This document shows positions 7,587 to 14,408 of a stretch of 14,408 nucleotides of DNA, in pieces. A program made the translations under genes and the position numbers. Where the stretch lies: NCBI GenBank assembly GCA_023386635.1, contig JAEWJH010000111.1:1-14408 (forward strand), written 5' to 3'. The DNA is from Pseudomonadota bacterium. GTDB taxonomy: Bacteria > Pseudomonadota > Alphaproteobacteria > Rhizobiales > Xanthobacteraceae. Below the pieces are notes generated by a model. The model had not been told where the DNA came from, made no database searches, and saw nothing but the letters and a program-made list of their open reading frames with translations. Every line of letters begins with the position of its first letter. Position 1 is the stretch's first letter.

Positions 7587-8873
7587 CTAGAGCGCGCCGA
7601 GCCGTTCACCGGCCTTCAGGAACCGGGTCGGATTGACCGCTTCGTCGTTGATGCGGGTTTCGTAATGCAGATGCGGGCCGGTGGAGCGGCCGGTCGAGCC
7701 GAGGCGGCCGACGATGTCGCCGATCTTGATCTTCTGGCCGACCTTCACGTCAATCGCCGACAGATGGCCGTAGCGGGTCGAGAACTGGTTGCCGTGGTCG
7801 ATCTCGACCATCTTGCCGTAGCCGCCGTTCCAGCCGGCGGTGACGACGGTGCCGGCGGCGGTGGCGCGCACCGGGTCGCCGGTATCGCCGCGCATGTCCA
7901 AGCCGGTGTGCATCGCCGGGCGGCCGAGGAACGGATCGGAGCGGACGCCGAACGAGGAACTCACGTCGATCTCGCCGGTGATCGGCTTGCGCACCGGAAC
8001 ATGGACGAGGATGCGTGAATAGCGGTCCGCCTGCGCGCGCGCGACGGCGACGCGATAGACGAGCTGGTTGAACTGATCGGCGCCGGCGCGCGGCGGCTTC
8101 ACCGGGACGAACGGCCCGCCGACCGCGTCTGCCGCCTTGGCATGGGCCGGATTGACGCCGAGATCGGCGAGCACGCCGCGCATGTTGCGCGCGCGCTGGT
8201 CGAATTTCTCTTCCATGCCGGTCAGCGCGCCGATTTGGCGCTTCTCGACTCGCTCCATCGAATGTTCGGCGCGCGCCAGCGCGCCTTCGATGCCGCCGGA
8301 GAGCGCGCGGCCGAGCTTGCCGGTGAGAGAGGCGCGGCGATCCGGTGTCGCCGCCGGCGCCGTGTCGTCATCGGAAATCGGCGAGGGCTTGGCGCGCTCC
8401 GCGTGGCCGCGGCGCGGCACTGAGCCGGTAACGAGATCGCCCGAACCGAACGCGGCACTGCGCTGCTCCAGCATCTGCTGGCGGCGCATCAGCGCCTCGA
8501 CCTTGCGCTCGACCTGTTCCTGATCGAGCAACTGCCGGCTGGCAATGCGGTCGACCTGGCTGCGCAGTTCGGCGATGCGATCCTCATAAGCGAACTGCAT
8601 CTCGGCCTGACGGCCGATCAGGCGGCTGAGGACGTTGTCCTTGAAGGCGAAATAGGTGCCGGTGCCGAGCGTCCAGACGCCCATCACCACCAGCGTACCG
8701 ACCACGATCCAGAACGCGACCGGTCCGATCCGGACCTGCCGGCCGTGATGGACGAGGGTGTAGTCGTGATTGGCCCGGTGACGCGGCGCTCCCGCGTGGG
8801 GCGCGCGCGGCTGGGGCGCTGCGGCGGCGGCGGGCTGGGCGGGATAGTAATAGGGTGACGGCAGGTGGGACAT
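7587..8873 (-). CDS. Membrane-anchored M23 (LytM-type) metallopeptidase
   Basis: This 428-residue protein is probably a DD-endopeptidase that cuts peptidoglycan cross-links in the periplasm, opening the mesh for growth. In order: a Pro/Ala/Tyr-rich cytoplasmic N-terminus (1-48), one membrane segment (about 51-71), a coiled coil (about 80-138), a polar linker with a second helical part (about 140-285), and the M23 domain. Zinc ligands are intact: HTGLD gives His322 and Asp326, and GPHLHYE gives His401 and His403. It therefore looks like an active enzyme rather than an EnvC/NlpD-like degenerate activator, although the coiled-coil plus M23 layout resembles those. The ATG at 8873 was chosen over an in-frame ATG 153 bases upstream because AGGGAG lies at good spacing before it and the longer form would overlap the peroxiredoxin gene. 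A strong terminator follows at 7513-7550. Confidence 0.93.
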   Translation of the reverse strand: MSHLPSPYYYPAQPAAAAAPQPRAPHAGAPRHRANHDYTLVHHGRQVRIGPVAFWIVVGTLVVMGVWTLGTGTYFAFKDNVLSRLIGRQAEMQFAYEDRIAELRSQVDRIASRQLLDQEQVERKVEALMRRQQMLEQRSAAFGSGDLVTGSVPRRGHAERAKPSPISDDDTAPAATPDRRASLTGKLGRALSGGIEGALARAEHSMERVEKRQIGALTGMEEKFDQRARNMRGVLADLGVNPAHAKAADAVGGPFVPVKPPRAGADQFNQLVYRVAVARAQADRYSRILVHVPVRKPITGEIDVSSSFGVRSDPFLGRPAMHTGLDMRGDTGDPVRATAAGTVVTAGWNGGYGKMVEIDHGNQFSTRYGHLSAIDVKVGQKIKIGDIVGRLGSTGRSTGPHLHYETRINDEAVNPTRFLKAGERLGAL

Positions 8874-8934
8874 CGACGCTCCCTGCCGGACTGACAAACC
8901 GGCGGACACGATTCGATATCGCCCCGGCGTGGTT

Positions 8935-8963
8935 AAAAATCCGGAAACGGAGTCCCGCCGTTT
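8935..8963 (-). terminator. bcp: Possible terminator of the peroxiredoxin gene
   Basis: Read on the minus strand, AAACGG (8958-8963) pairs perfectly with CCGTTT (8945-8950) around a 7-base loop. TTTTT (8935-8939) follows after CCGGA. It begins just after the bcp stop at 8968. The 5-base gap between stem and T-run weakens it, so read-through into the M23 gene is possible. Confidence 0.42.
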
Positions 8964-8967
8964 GCAG

Positions 8968-9471
8968 CTATTTTGCCGGAACCCCCTTGGCGGCCGCCTG
9001 AACCTCCGCGAGCACGTCCTCGGCATGGCCGGGGACCTTCACCTTCGGCCAGACCTTGACGACTTTGCCGTCCGGCCCGATCAGCACCGTCTTGCGGATC
9101 ACGCCCATGAAGGCGCGGCCGTACATCGATTTCTTGCCCCAGGCGCCATAGGCCTCGAGCATCGCCTTATCCTCGTCGCTGGCGAGCGCGACGGAGAGGT
9201 CGTGCTTGTCGCGGAATTTGTCGAGCGCAGGGACGGGATCGGCCGAAACCCCGAGCACGTCGGCGTTGAGCTTGGCGAAGCGGGGCTTCAGCCGCGAGAA
9301 GTCCATGGCCTCCTTGGTGCAGCCGGAGGTATCGGCCTTGGGATAGAAATAGAGCACCAGATATCGGCCCTTGTAGTCCGCCAGCGAAACCTTGGCGCCG
9401 CCGTCGCGCGGCAGCTTGAACGCCGGGGCGCGGCGGCCCACGTCGAGGTCAGTTGAGGATGTCGCAGCCAT
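8968..9471 (-). CDS. bcp: Peroxiredoxin, Bcp/PrxQ subfamily, lacking the usual resolving cysteine
   Basis: This 167-residue cytoplasmic thiol peroxidase would reduce hydrogen peroxide and organic hydroperoxides. The thioredoxin-fold start LVLYFYPKADTSGCT carries the PxxxTxxC peroxidatic motif with Cys51, and the supporting Arg126 is present (VIRKTVLIG). Most PrxQ/Bcp enzymes have a resolving cysteine five residues later (GCTxxAC); here that place is Met56, and Cys51 is the only cysteine in the protein. It would therefore work as a 1-Cys enzyme, with Cys51 sulfenate reduced by an outside thiol such as glutathione, glutaredoxin or thioredoxin (inference). The start at 9471 is supported by AGGAG five to nine bases upstream. 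It is divergent from the large AsmA-like gene, with 164 bases between the starts. It precedes the M23 gene by 94 bases, with a weak terminator between. Confidence 0.94.
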   Translation of the reverse strand: MAATSSTDLDVGRRAPAFKLPRDGGAKVSLADYKGRYLVLYFYPKADTSGCTKEAMDFSRLKPRFAKLNADVLGVSADPVPALDKFRDKHDLSVALASDEDKAMLEAYGAWGKKSMYGRAFMGVIRKTVLIGPDGKVVKVWPKVKVPGHAEDVLAEVQAAAKGVPAK

Positions 9472-9635
9472 AAGCTCTCCTGGTGTTCTCGTTCGCCGTT
9501 CGGGACGCCTTCCTTTCGTCGTTTTACGCCGTCATTTTGCGGCCGGCTACGACCGGGGGCGGGGCGGTGCCGTCATAGGCGAATCGGCCGCGGGGGGCGA
9601 TAGTCGATGGGGAGTTCTGATCGGCCCGGCCTCTG

Positions 9636-12600
9636 ATGCGGGAAGGCGGGCGGATTCTGCGTAGCGAGGCACTCCGGACGGAGATGACGGACGGGCACCA
9701 GGGTCGCAGACGCGGCCGCCGGCGATTCAAGGCGATGTGGCGTTTGCACCGGCCCAAAGGGCGGGGCGGGCGGCGCTCGCGCTTGCGTCTTCGCCGCCGT
9801 CTCATGGCCTTGGTCCGCTCGCGGCTCGTGCGCCGGATCGCCTATTGCGTCGGCGGCACGGTCGCCGTCTCGGTCCTGCTGGTGGGGGCGCTGTGGTGGC
9901 GTCTCTCCACCGGTCCGATCGAGATGAATTTCGTCACGCCGTGGATCGCCAGCGCCATCGAGGAGAATTTCGGCCGCACCCATAAGGTGGAAATTGGCGG
10001 CACCCAGATCGAGCGCGACGAGCACGGCCGCGCGGCTTTGCGCATCCGCGATATCGTCGTGCGCGATGCCGACGGCATCATCGTCGCGAGCGCGCCGAAA
10101 GCCGAAGTCGCGTTGTCCGGCGCGAGCCTTCTCAGCGGGCATATCCGCGCCGCCAGTCTTAATCTGGTCGGCGCCGAGATGAAGCTGCGCATCGAGGAGA
10201 ACGGCGACATCACCGTGTTCGCCGGCGCCGAGACACGGCCGATCGCCACCGCGTCGGCGCCGCCGTTGCCTGCCAAAAAAGCGGCTGCGAAACCTGCCGA
10301 GAACGCGCTGCCGGCCGACGCGACAACGCCGGCTGCGCCGACACCGGCTGCGCCGCAACGCTCCGGCTATGAAGAACTCGCGGCGCTGCTGTCCTGGGTC
10401 GACGGCCTCGGCGCCAGCGGTCTCGACGGCTATGATCTCACGCAGCTCGGCCTCAAGGGCGGTAATCTGATCGTCGACGACCGGCGCAACGGCAAACGCT
10501 GGACGTTCTCACGGATCAATCTCAGTCTGACGCGGCCCGCCGATGGCGGCGTCGAATTCCGGCTCGGGTCGGAAAGCGCCGAGCGTCCGTGGCAGATCCG
10601 TGCCGCGGTGGCGCCGACCGCGGACAATCACCGCATCGTTGCGCTCGACGCGCACAAGGTCTCGTCGAAGGACCTGCTGCTGGCGATGCGGCTCGGCGAG
10701 GGCACGTTCGAGGCCGACCTGCTCTTGTCCATGAGCATCCGCGGGGAGATCGCCGCCGATGGCACGCCGCAGGTTGCCGAGGGCAATGTGCTGGCGGAGT
10801 CCGGCTACATCGCCGATCTCGACGAACAGCCGCCGACGCGGGTCGACATTGATCGCGTGGCGCTGAGCTTTTCCTGGGATGCCGACCGGCGCGCCTTTGT
10901 CATGCCCTTCCGTATCGTCGCCAGCGACAATCAGATCGCCATGGTGGCGCAGGTGCAGGCCGAGCCGGGACAGTCCGGCATCTGGCGTTTCGATATCAAC
11001 CGCACGCCGATGATCGATCCGGTAATCCTCGGCACCGTGGCAGCCGGTGGACCGGAGCCGCTTTCGCTCAATCACGCGGTGCTGCGCGCCAAGCTCGATG
11101 TGAACAAGAAGCGTTTCGATCTTGAACAACTCGACCTCGGCCGCGTCGATCCGCGTCCGGAGCACAATCTCGGCCTCGCCATGTCCGGCTTCCTGGATTA
11201 TTCCGGACCGGAGACGCGCGTCTCGCTCGGGCTCGCCGGCACGCGCATGTCGGTCGATTCCGCGTTGCGCATTTGGCCGGTATTCGTCGCGCCACACGTG
11301 CGCGAGTGGGCGGAGCAGCGGCTGTCCGGCGGTCGGATCGACCGCATGCTGATCGCCATGAACACGCCGGCGCCGACGCTCAGTTCGCACGGGCCGCCGA
11401 TGTCGGACGATGCTCTGCAGGTTGAGGTCGACACCAGCGGGATCTCGGTTCGGCCGGTCGATGGGTTGCCGCCGGTTCGCGATGCTGACGTCAATATCCG
11501 CGTCACCGGCGGCGCCGCGACGATGACCCTCGGTCGCGGCACCCTGGAAGTTTCGCCGGGGCGCAAGCTCAACATTGCCAACGGCCTGTTCGAGATTCCC
11601 GATACGCATCCGAAGGAGCCGCAGGCGCGCGCGCGTTTCCGCGTCGACGGCACGCTGCCCGCCGCCGCCGAATTGCTGACGTTCGAGCCCTTGCGCGACA
11701 ACGGCGTGCCGATCGATCCGACGGCGAGCCGCGGCGCCATCGCCGCGCAGGTGCAGTTGTCGCTGCCGCTCGCCAAGACGCTGCCGAAGTCGGCGATCAC
11801 TTATGCCGTGACGGCGGACGTCACCAACTTCTCCGTCGACAAGCTGATCTCCGGGCAGAAGGTCGAGGGATCGTCGATGAAGCTGACGATCACGCCGCAG
11901 GGCTTTCAGTCGCGCGGCGACGTGAAGATCAACGGCATTCCGGCGCTGCTCGAATATCGCAAGCCGACCGGCTCGCAGGACGGCGAGATGCGGCTTGCGG
12001 TGTCGCTCGACGACGCGGCGCGCGCCAGGCTTGGTTTCGATCTCGGCAGCGCCGTCACCGGCACGATCCCGGTGCGGATGGCGGCAAAGGTCGGTCCCGG
12101 ATTGCAGGAGGTGCGCTACGGCGCCGATGCCGATCTCACCAATGTGAAGATCGACAATCTGGTGCCGGGCTGGCTCAAGCCATCCGGCAAAACGGCGCGG
12201 GCGACTTTCACCTTCGTTACTGACAAGAGCGGCCTCCATGTCGACGACATCGCTGTCGACGGGCAGGGTATCGCGATGCGCGGCGATCTGCATGTCGATC
12301 CCGAGGGCGATATCGTCTCGGCCAATTTCCCGGTGCTGGCGCTCAACGAAGGCGACAAGCTGTCGCTCAAGGCAGACCGCACCGGCGACGGGCCGCTGCG
12401 GGTGACGCTGCGCGGCGACGTGGTCGACGGGCGCGGCTTCATCAAGTCGTCGATGTCGAGCTCGGTGCTCGAGGCGAAAGCGAAGAAAAAACCGGCGGAT
12501 TTCGATGTCGATGTAAAGATCGCCGCGGTGCTTGGGCATAACGGCGAAGCGCTGCGCGGGCTCGAACTGAAACTGTCGCGACGCTCCGGACAGATCCGTA

Positions 12601-13280
12601 ACTTCGCGATGAACGCCAAGATCGGCCGCGACACGCCGTTTTTTGGCGATATGCGGCGGCGTCTCGTCAACGGCAAGCCGGTCGTCTATCTCGAAACCGC
12701 CGACGCCGGCGCGCTGTTCCGCTTCACCGATGTGTATCCGCGCATGTATGGCGGGCGCATTTCCATCGGCCTCGATCCGCCGACGCCGGACGGCGCGGCG
12801 CAGGACGGCATCATCAGCGTCAACAATTTCCAGATCCGCGGCGAGCCGGCGCTCGATCAGGTGGTGGCGCGCGCGCCGAACGGGCAGCGCGGCTCGGTCG
12901 AATTCCAGCAGGCGCAGGCCGAGTTCGTGAAGGCGCCGGGGCGCATGCTGGTGAAGAACGGCGTAGTGCGCGGTCCGGTGATCGGCGCGACCATCGAAGG
13001 CAATATCGACTACGCCCGCGACGAGATTCACATGCGCGGGACGTTCATCCCGCTCTATGGCCTCAACAACATGTTCGGGCAAATCCCGCTGATCGGCTTC
13101 TTCCTCGCCGGGCCGAACAGCAATGAAGGCTTGCTCGGCGTGACCTACGAGATCACCGGCCAGCCGGGCAATTTCCGTATCCAGCCGAATCCGCTGTCGG
13201 TGATCGCGCCGGGCCTGCTGCGCAAGTTCTTTGAATTCCGCGACACGACCCAGCCGGCCTTCGCCGATCCGAACCGGTGA
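9636..13280 (+). CDS. AsmA/YhdP-like large envelope protein (DUF3971 / AsmA-like C-terminal region)
   Basis: This protein of 1214 residues has one membrane anchor near the N-terminus (about 67-88) and a very large periplasmic part. That layout is typical of the AsmA-like group (AsmA, YhdP, TamB), which are thought to carry phospholipids between inner and outer membranes. After the anchor comes an AsmA-like start (GPIEMNFVTPWIASAIEENF), then a Pro/Ala/Lys linker (about 205-245) and long repeated beta-strand stretches. The family-typical C-terminus (GTFIPLYGLNNMFGQIPLIG, then GLLGVTYEITGQPGNFR and NPLSVIAPGLLRKFFEF) is complete. The cytoplasmic tail before the anchor is extremely Arg-rich. The start is uncertain: ATG 9636 gives the longest form. 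ATG 9684, 9735 and 9804 remain possible, none with an ideal ribosome binding site. It converges on tyrS across a hairpin-bearing gap. Confidence 0.88.
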   Translation: MREGGRILRSEALRTEMTDGHQGRRRGRRRFKAMWRLHRPKGRGGRRSRLRLRRRLMALVRSRLVRRIAYCVGGTVAVSVLLVGALWWRLSTGPIEMNFVTPWIASAIEENFGRTHKVEIGGTQIERDEHGRAALRIRDIVVRDADGIIVASAPKAEVALSGASLLSGHIRAASLNLVGAEMKLRIEENGDITVFAGAETRPIATASAPPLPAKKAAAKPAENALPADATTPAAPTPAAPQRSGYEELAALLSWVDGLGASGLDGYDLTQLGLKGGNLIVDDRRNGKRWTFSRINLSLTRPADGGVEFRLGSESAERPWQIRAAVAPTADNHRIVALDAHKVSSKDLLLAMRLGEGTFEADLLLSMSIRGEIAADGTPQVAEGNVLAESGYIADLDEQPPTRVDIDRVALSFSWDADRRAFVMPFRIVASDNQIAMVAQVQAEPGQSGIWRFDINRTPMIDPVILGTVAAGGPEPLSLNHAVLRAKLDVNKKRFDLEQLDLGRVDPRPEHNLGLAMSGFLDYSGPETRVSLGLAGTRMSVDSALRIWPVFVAPHVREWAEQRLSGGRIDRMLIAMNTPAPTLSSHGPPMSDDALQVEVDTSGISVRPVDGLPPVRDADVNIRVTGGAATMTLGRGTLEVSPGRKLNIANGLFEIPDTHPKEPQARARFRVDGTLPAAAELLTFEPLRDNGVPIDPTASRGAIAAQVQLSLPLAKTLPKSAITYAVTADVTNFSVDKLISGQKVEGSSMKLTITPQGFQSRGDVKINGIPALLEYRKPTGSQDGEMRLAVSLDDAARARLGFDLGSAVTGTIPVRMAAKVGPGLQEVRYGADADLTNVKIDNLVPGWLKPSGKTARATFTFVTDKSGLHVDDIAVDGQGIAMRGDLHVDPEGDIVSANFPVLALNEGDKLSLKADRTGDGPLRVTLRGDVVDGRGFIKSSMSSSVLEAKAKKKPADFDVDVKIAAVLGHNGEALRGLELKLSRRSGQIRNFAMNAKIGRDTPFFGDMRRRLVNGKPVVYLETADAGALFRFTDVYPRMYGGRISIGLDPPTPDGAAQDGIISVNNFQIRGEPALDQVVARAPNGQRGSVEFQQAQAEFVKAPGRMLVKNGVVRGPVIGATIEGNIDYARDEIHMRGTFIPLYGLNNMFGQIPLIGFFLAGPNSNEGLLGVTYEITGQPGNFRIQPNPLSVIAPGLLRKFFEFRDTTQPAFADPNR

Positions 13281-13344
13281 TCTGATTTCGTCCTTCGGGC
13301 CCGGAATCCCGATGAGAGTACGAATGCCTGGTTGGATTAGAGTT

Positions 13345-13394
13345 CGCGAGCCACAGCGCGTCGAAGCCGCGCGTGAACGCGCTTTAGGCTCGCG
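13345..13394. other. Long hairpin in the convergent gap between the AsmA-like gene and tyrS
   Basis: CGCGAGCC (13345-13352) pairs perfectly with GGCTCGCG (13387-13394). Inside it, AGCGCGT (13355-13361) pairs perfectly with ACGCGCT (13377-13383). The internal loop is 2 by 3 bases and the end loop is 15 bases. Fifteen GC-rich pairs make a very stable structure. No T-run follows on either strand, so it is not a standard rho-independent terminator. Its tail-to-tail position suits transcript-end protection or a bidirectional barrier. Confidence 0.65.
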
Positions 13395-13424
13395 TCCCGC
13401 AATGATCCGCGGCTACTAGCGGCC

Positions 13425-14408
13425 TTACACCGGCTTGAGCAGGACGTGCTTCTTCTTGCCGAGCGAAATCTTGATGACGCCTTCCGGCGTCAGGTTCGAA
13501 CGGTTGAGCGCGAGCTTCTCGTCGCTGATGGCGGCGTCGTTGACGCGAAGCCCGCCGGACTTGATCTGACGCCGCGCTTCGCCGGTCGAGGCGACAAGTC
13601 CCGCCGTGACCGCGGCGGTGAGCACGCCATAGCCCTGATCAAGCGCACTTGCGGGAATGTCGATGGTCGGCAGCGTGTCGGCGAGGGCGCCTTCCTCGAA
13701 CGTCTTGCGTGCCGTTCCTTCCGCCTCAACGGCGGCGGCGCGGCCGTGCATCAGCGCGGTCGCCTCGTTGGCCAGCACTTTCTTCGCCTCGTTGATCTCG
13801 GCGCCCTTGAGGGCTGCGAGCTTCTCGATCTCGTCGAGCGGCAGGGTGGTGAACAGCTTGAGGAAGCGGCCGACGTCACCATCCTCGGTGTTGCGCCAGA
13901 ACTGCCAATAGTCATAGGGCGACAGCATATCGGCGTTGAGCCAGACCGCGCCGGCGGCGGTCTTGCCCATCTTCGCGCCGGACGCGGTGGTGAGCAGCGG
14001 GCAGGTGAGCGCATAGAGCTGATGCGTGCCCATGCGGCGGCCGAGATCGATGCCATTGACGATGTTGCCCCACTGATCCGAGCCGCCCATCTGCAGGTTG
14101 CAGCCGAAGCGGCGCGCCAGTTCGACGTAATCGTAGGACTGCAGGATCATGTAGTTGAATTCGATGAACGACAGTTCCTGCTCGCGCTCCAGACGCAGCT
14201 TCACCGAATCCATCGTCAGCATGCGGTTGATCGAGAAGTGGCGGCCGACGTCGCGCAGCATCTCGATGTAATTGAGCTTGGTCAGCCACTCGGCGTTGTC
14301 GATCATCACGGCGTCCGATTTGTCGGAGCCGAATTTGATGAACTTGTCGAAGGTGGTGCGGATCGACGCCTTGTTGGCGTCGATCTGTTCGTAGGTGAGG
14401 AGCTTGCG
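13425..14408 (-). CDS. tyrS: Tyrosyl-tRNA synthetase (5' end beyond the window)
   Basis: This enzyme charges tRNA-Tyr with tyrosine in the cytoplasm. The C-terminal 327 residues are present, read from the right edge (frame RKLLTYEQIDANKA...) to TAA at 13425-13427. About 90 residues, including the HIGH motif, should lie to the right of the window. Visible class I features are SYDYVELARRFGCNLQMGGSDQWGNI (which contacts tyrosine and orders the active site), TCPLLTTASGAKMGKT (the KMSKS loop in the KMGKT form usual for bacterial TyrRS), and the C-terminal S4 RNA-binding domain (ASTGEARRQIKSGGLRVND). A GTG at 14309 could be mistaken for a start, but the synthetase sequence continues upstream of it. 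It converges on the AsmA-like gene. Confidence 0.97.
   Translation of the reverse strand, partial: RKLLTYEQIDANKASIRTTFDKFIKFGSDKSDAVMIDNAEWLTKLNYIEMLRDVGRHFSINRMLTMDSVKLRLEREQELSFIEFNYMILQSYDYVELARRFGCNLQMGGSDQWGNIVNGIDLGRRMGTHQLYALTCPLLTTASGAKMGKTAAGAVWLNADMLSPYDYWQFWRNTEDGDVGRFLKLFTTLPLDEIEKLAALKGAEINEAKKVLANEATALMHGRAAAVEAEGTARKTFEEGALADTLPTIDIPASALDQGYGVLTAAVTAGLVASTGEARRQIKSGGLRVNDAAISDEKLALNRSNLTPEGVIKISLGKKKHVLLKPV

Noticed and set aside
7484..7609. An upstream extension of the carbamoyltransferase to an ATG at 7609 or 7537
   Set aside because: The extension would overlap the end of the M23 gene and run through its terminator hairpin, and its residues show no family similarity.
8874..9026. 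A longer M23 peptidase starting at 9026
   Set aside because: It would overlap the peroxiredoxin coding sequence and ignore the good ribosome binding site before the ATG at 8873.
10509..13082. An 857-codon open frame on the minus strand opposite the AsmA-like gene
   Set aside because: It shows the same Arg/His/Asp-rich shadow composition, with no domain, signal or conserved motif, while the plus-strand protein is coherent from its membrane anchor to its family-typical C-terminus.

Overview
The window is high-GC DNA. It looks like core chromosome of an alphaproteobacterium, most likely in the Rhizobiales near Bradyrhizobium, Rhodopseudomonas or Pseudolabrys. This placement is inferred from three things: the gene order amidase - PBP1A - RF2, the alphaproteobacterial style of the long AsmA/YhdP-like protein, and an intergenic palindromic repeat whose read-through peptide (MPGLVPGIHD...) is typical of that group. 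I see no rRNA, tRNA, CRISPR array, transposase, phage gene or integrase, and no gene-free stretch longer than 300 bases.

Left part (1-5131). The 3' end of an AmiC-type N-acetylmuramoyl-L-alanine amidase is followed on the same strand by a complete class A penicillin-binding protein (mrcA/PBP1A). A small secreted protein of unknown function lies convergently on the minus strand. Its stop codon abuts that of mrcA, so the likely mrcA terminator falls inside the 3' end of the opposing gene. Divergent from the small gene is prfB (release factor 2). It must be read through an in-frame UGA by the classical +1 programmed frameshift, so a plain open-reading-frame search shows only its downstream part.

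Middle part (5132-9471). A REP-like inverted repeat fills the gap between prfB and three minus-strand genes. In transcription order these are a 1-Cys-looking PrxQ/Bcp peroxiredoxin, a membrane-anchored M23 (LytM-type) endopeptidase, and an orphan NodU/CmcH-family carbamoyltransferase. A strong rho-independent terminator separates the last two.

Right part (9472-14408). A 1214-residue AsmA/YhdP-like envelope protein is divergent from the peroxiredoxin. It converges on tyrS, whose 5' end lies beyond the window. A long perfect-stem hairpin sits in that tail-to-tail gap.

Functionally, the window is dominated by cell-envelope construction and remodelling: amidase, PBP1A, M23 hydrolase and AsmA-like protein. 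Two translation genes (prfB, tyrS) and a thiol peroxidase are interspersed. I did not find a novel multi-gene system. The points most worth a second look are the orphan carbamoyltransferase, the single-cysteine PrxQ, the unknown secreted protein and the structured non-coding elements.
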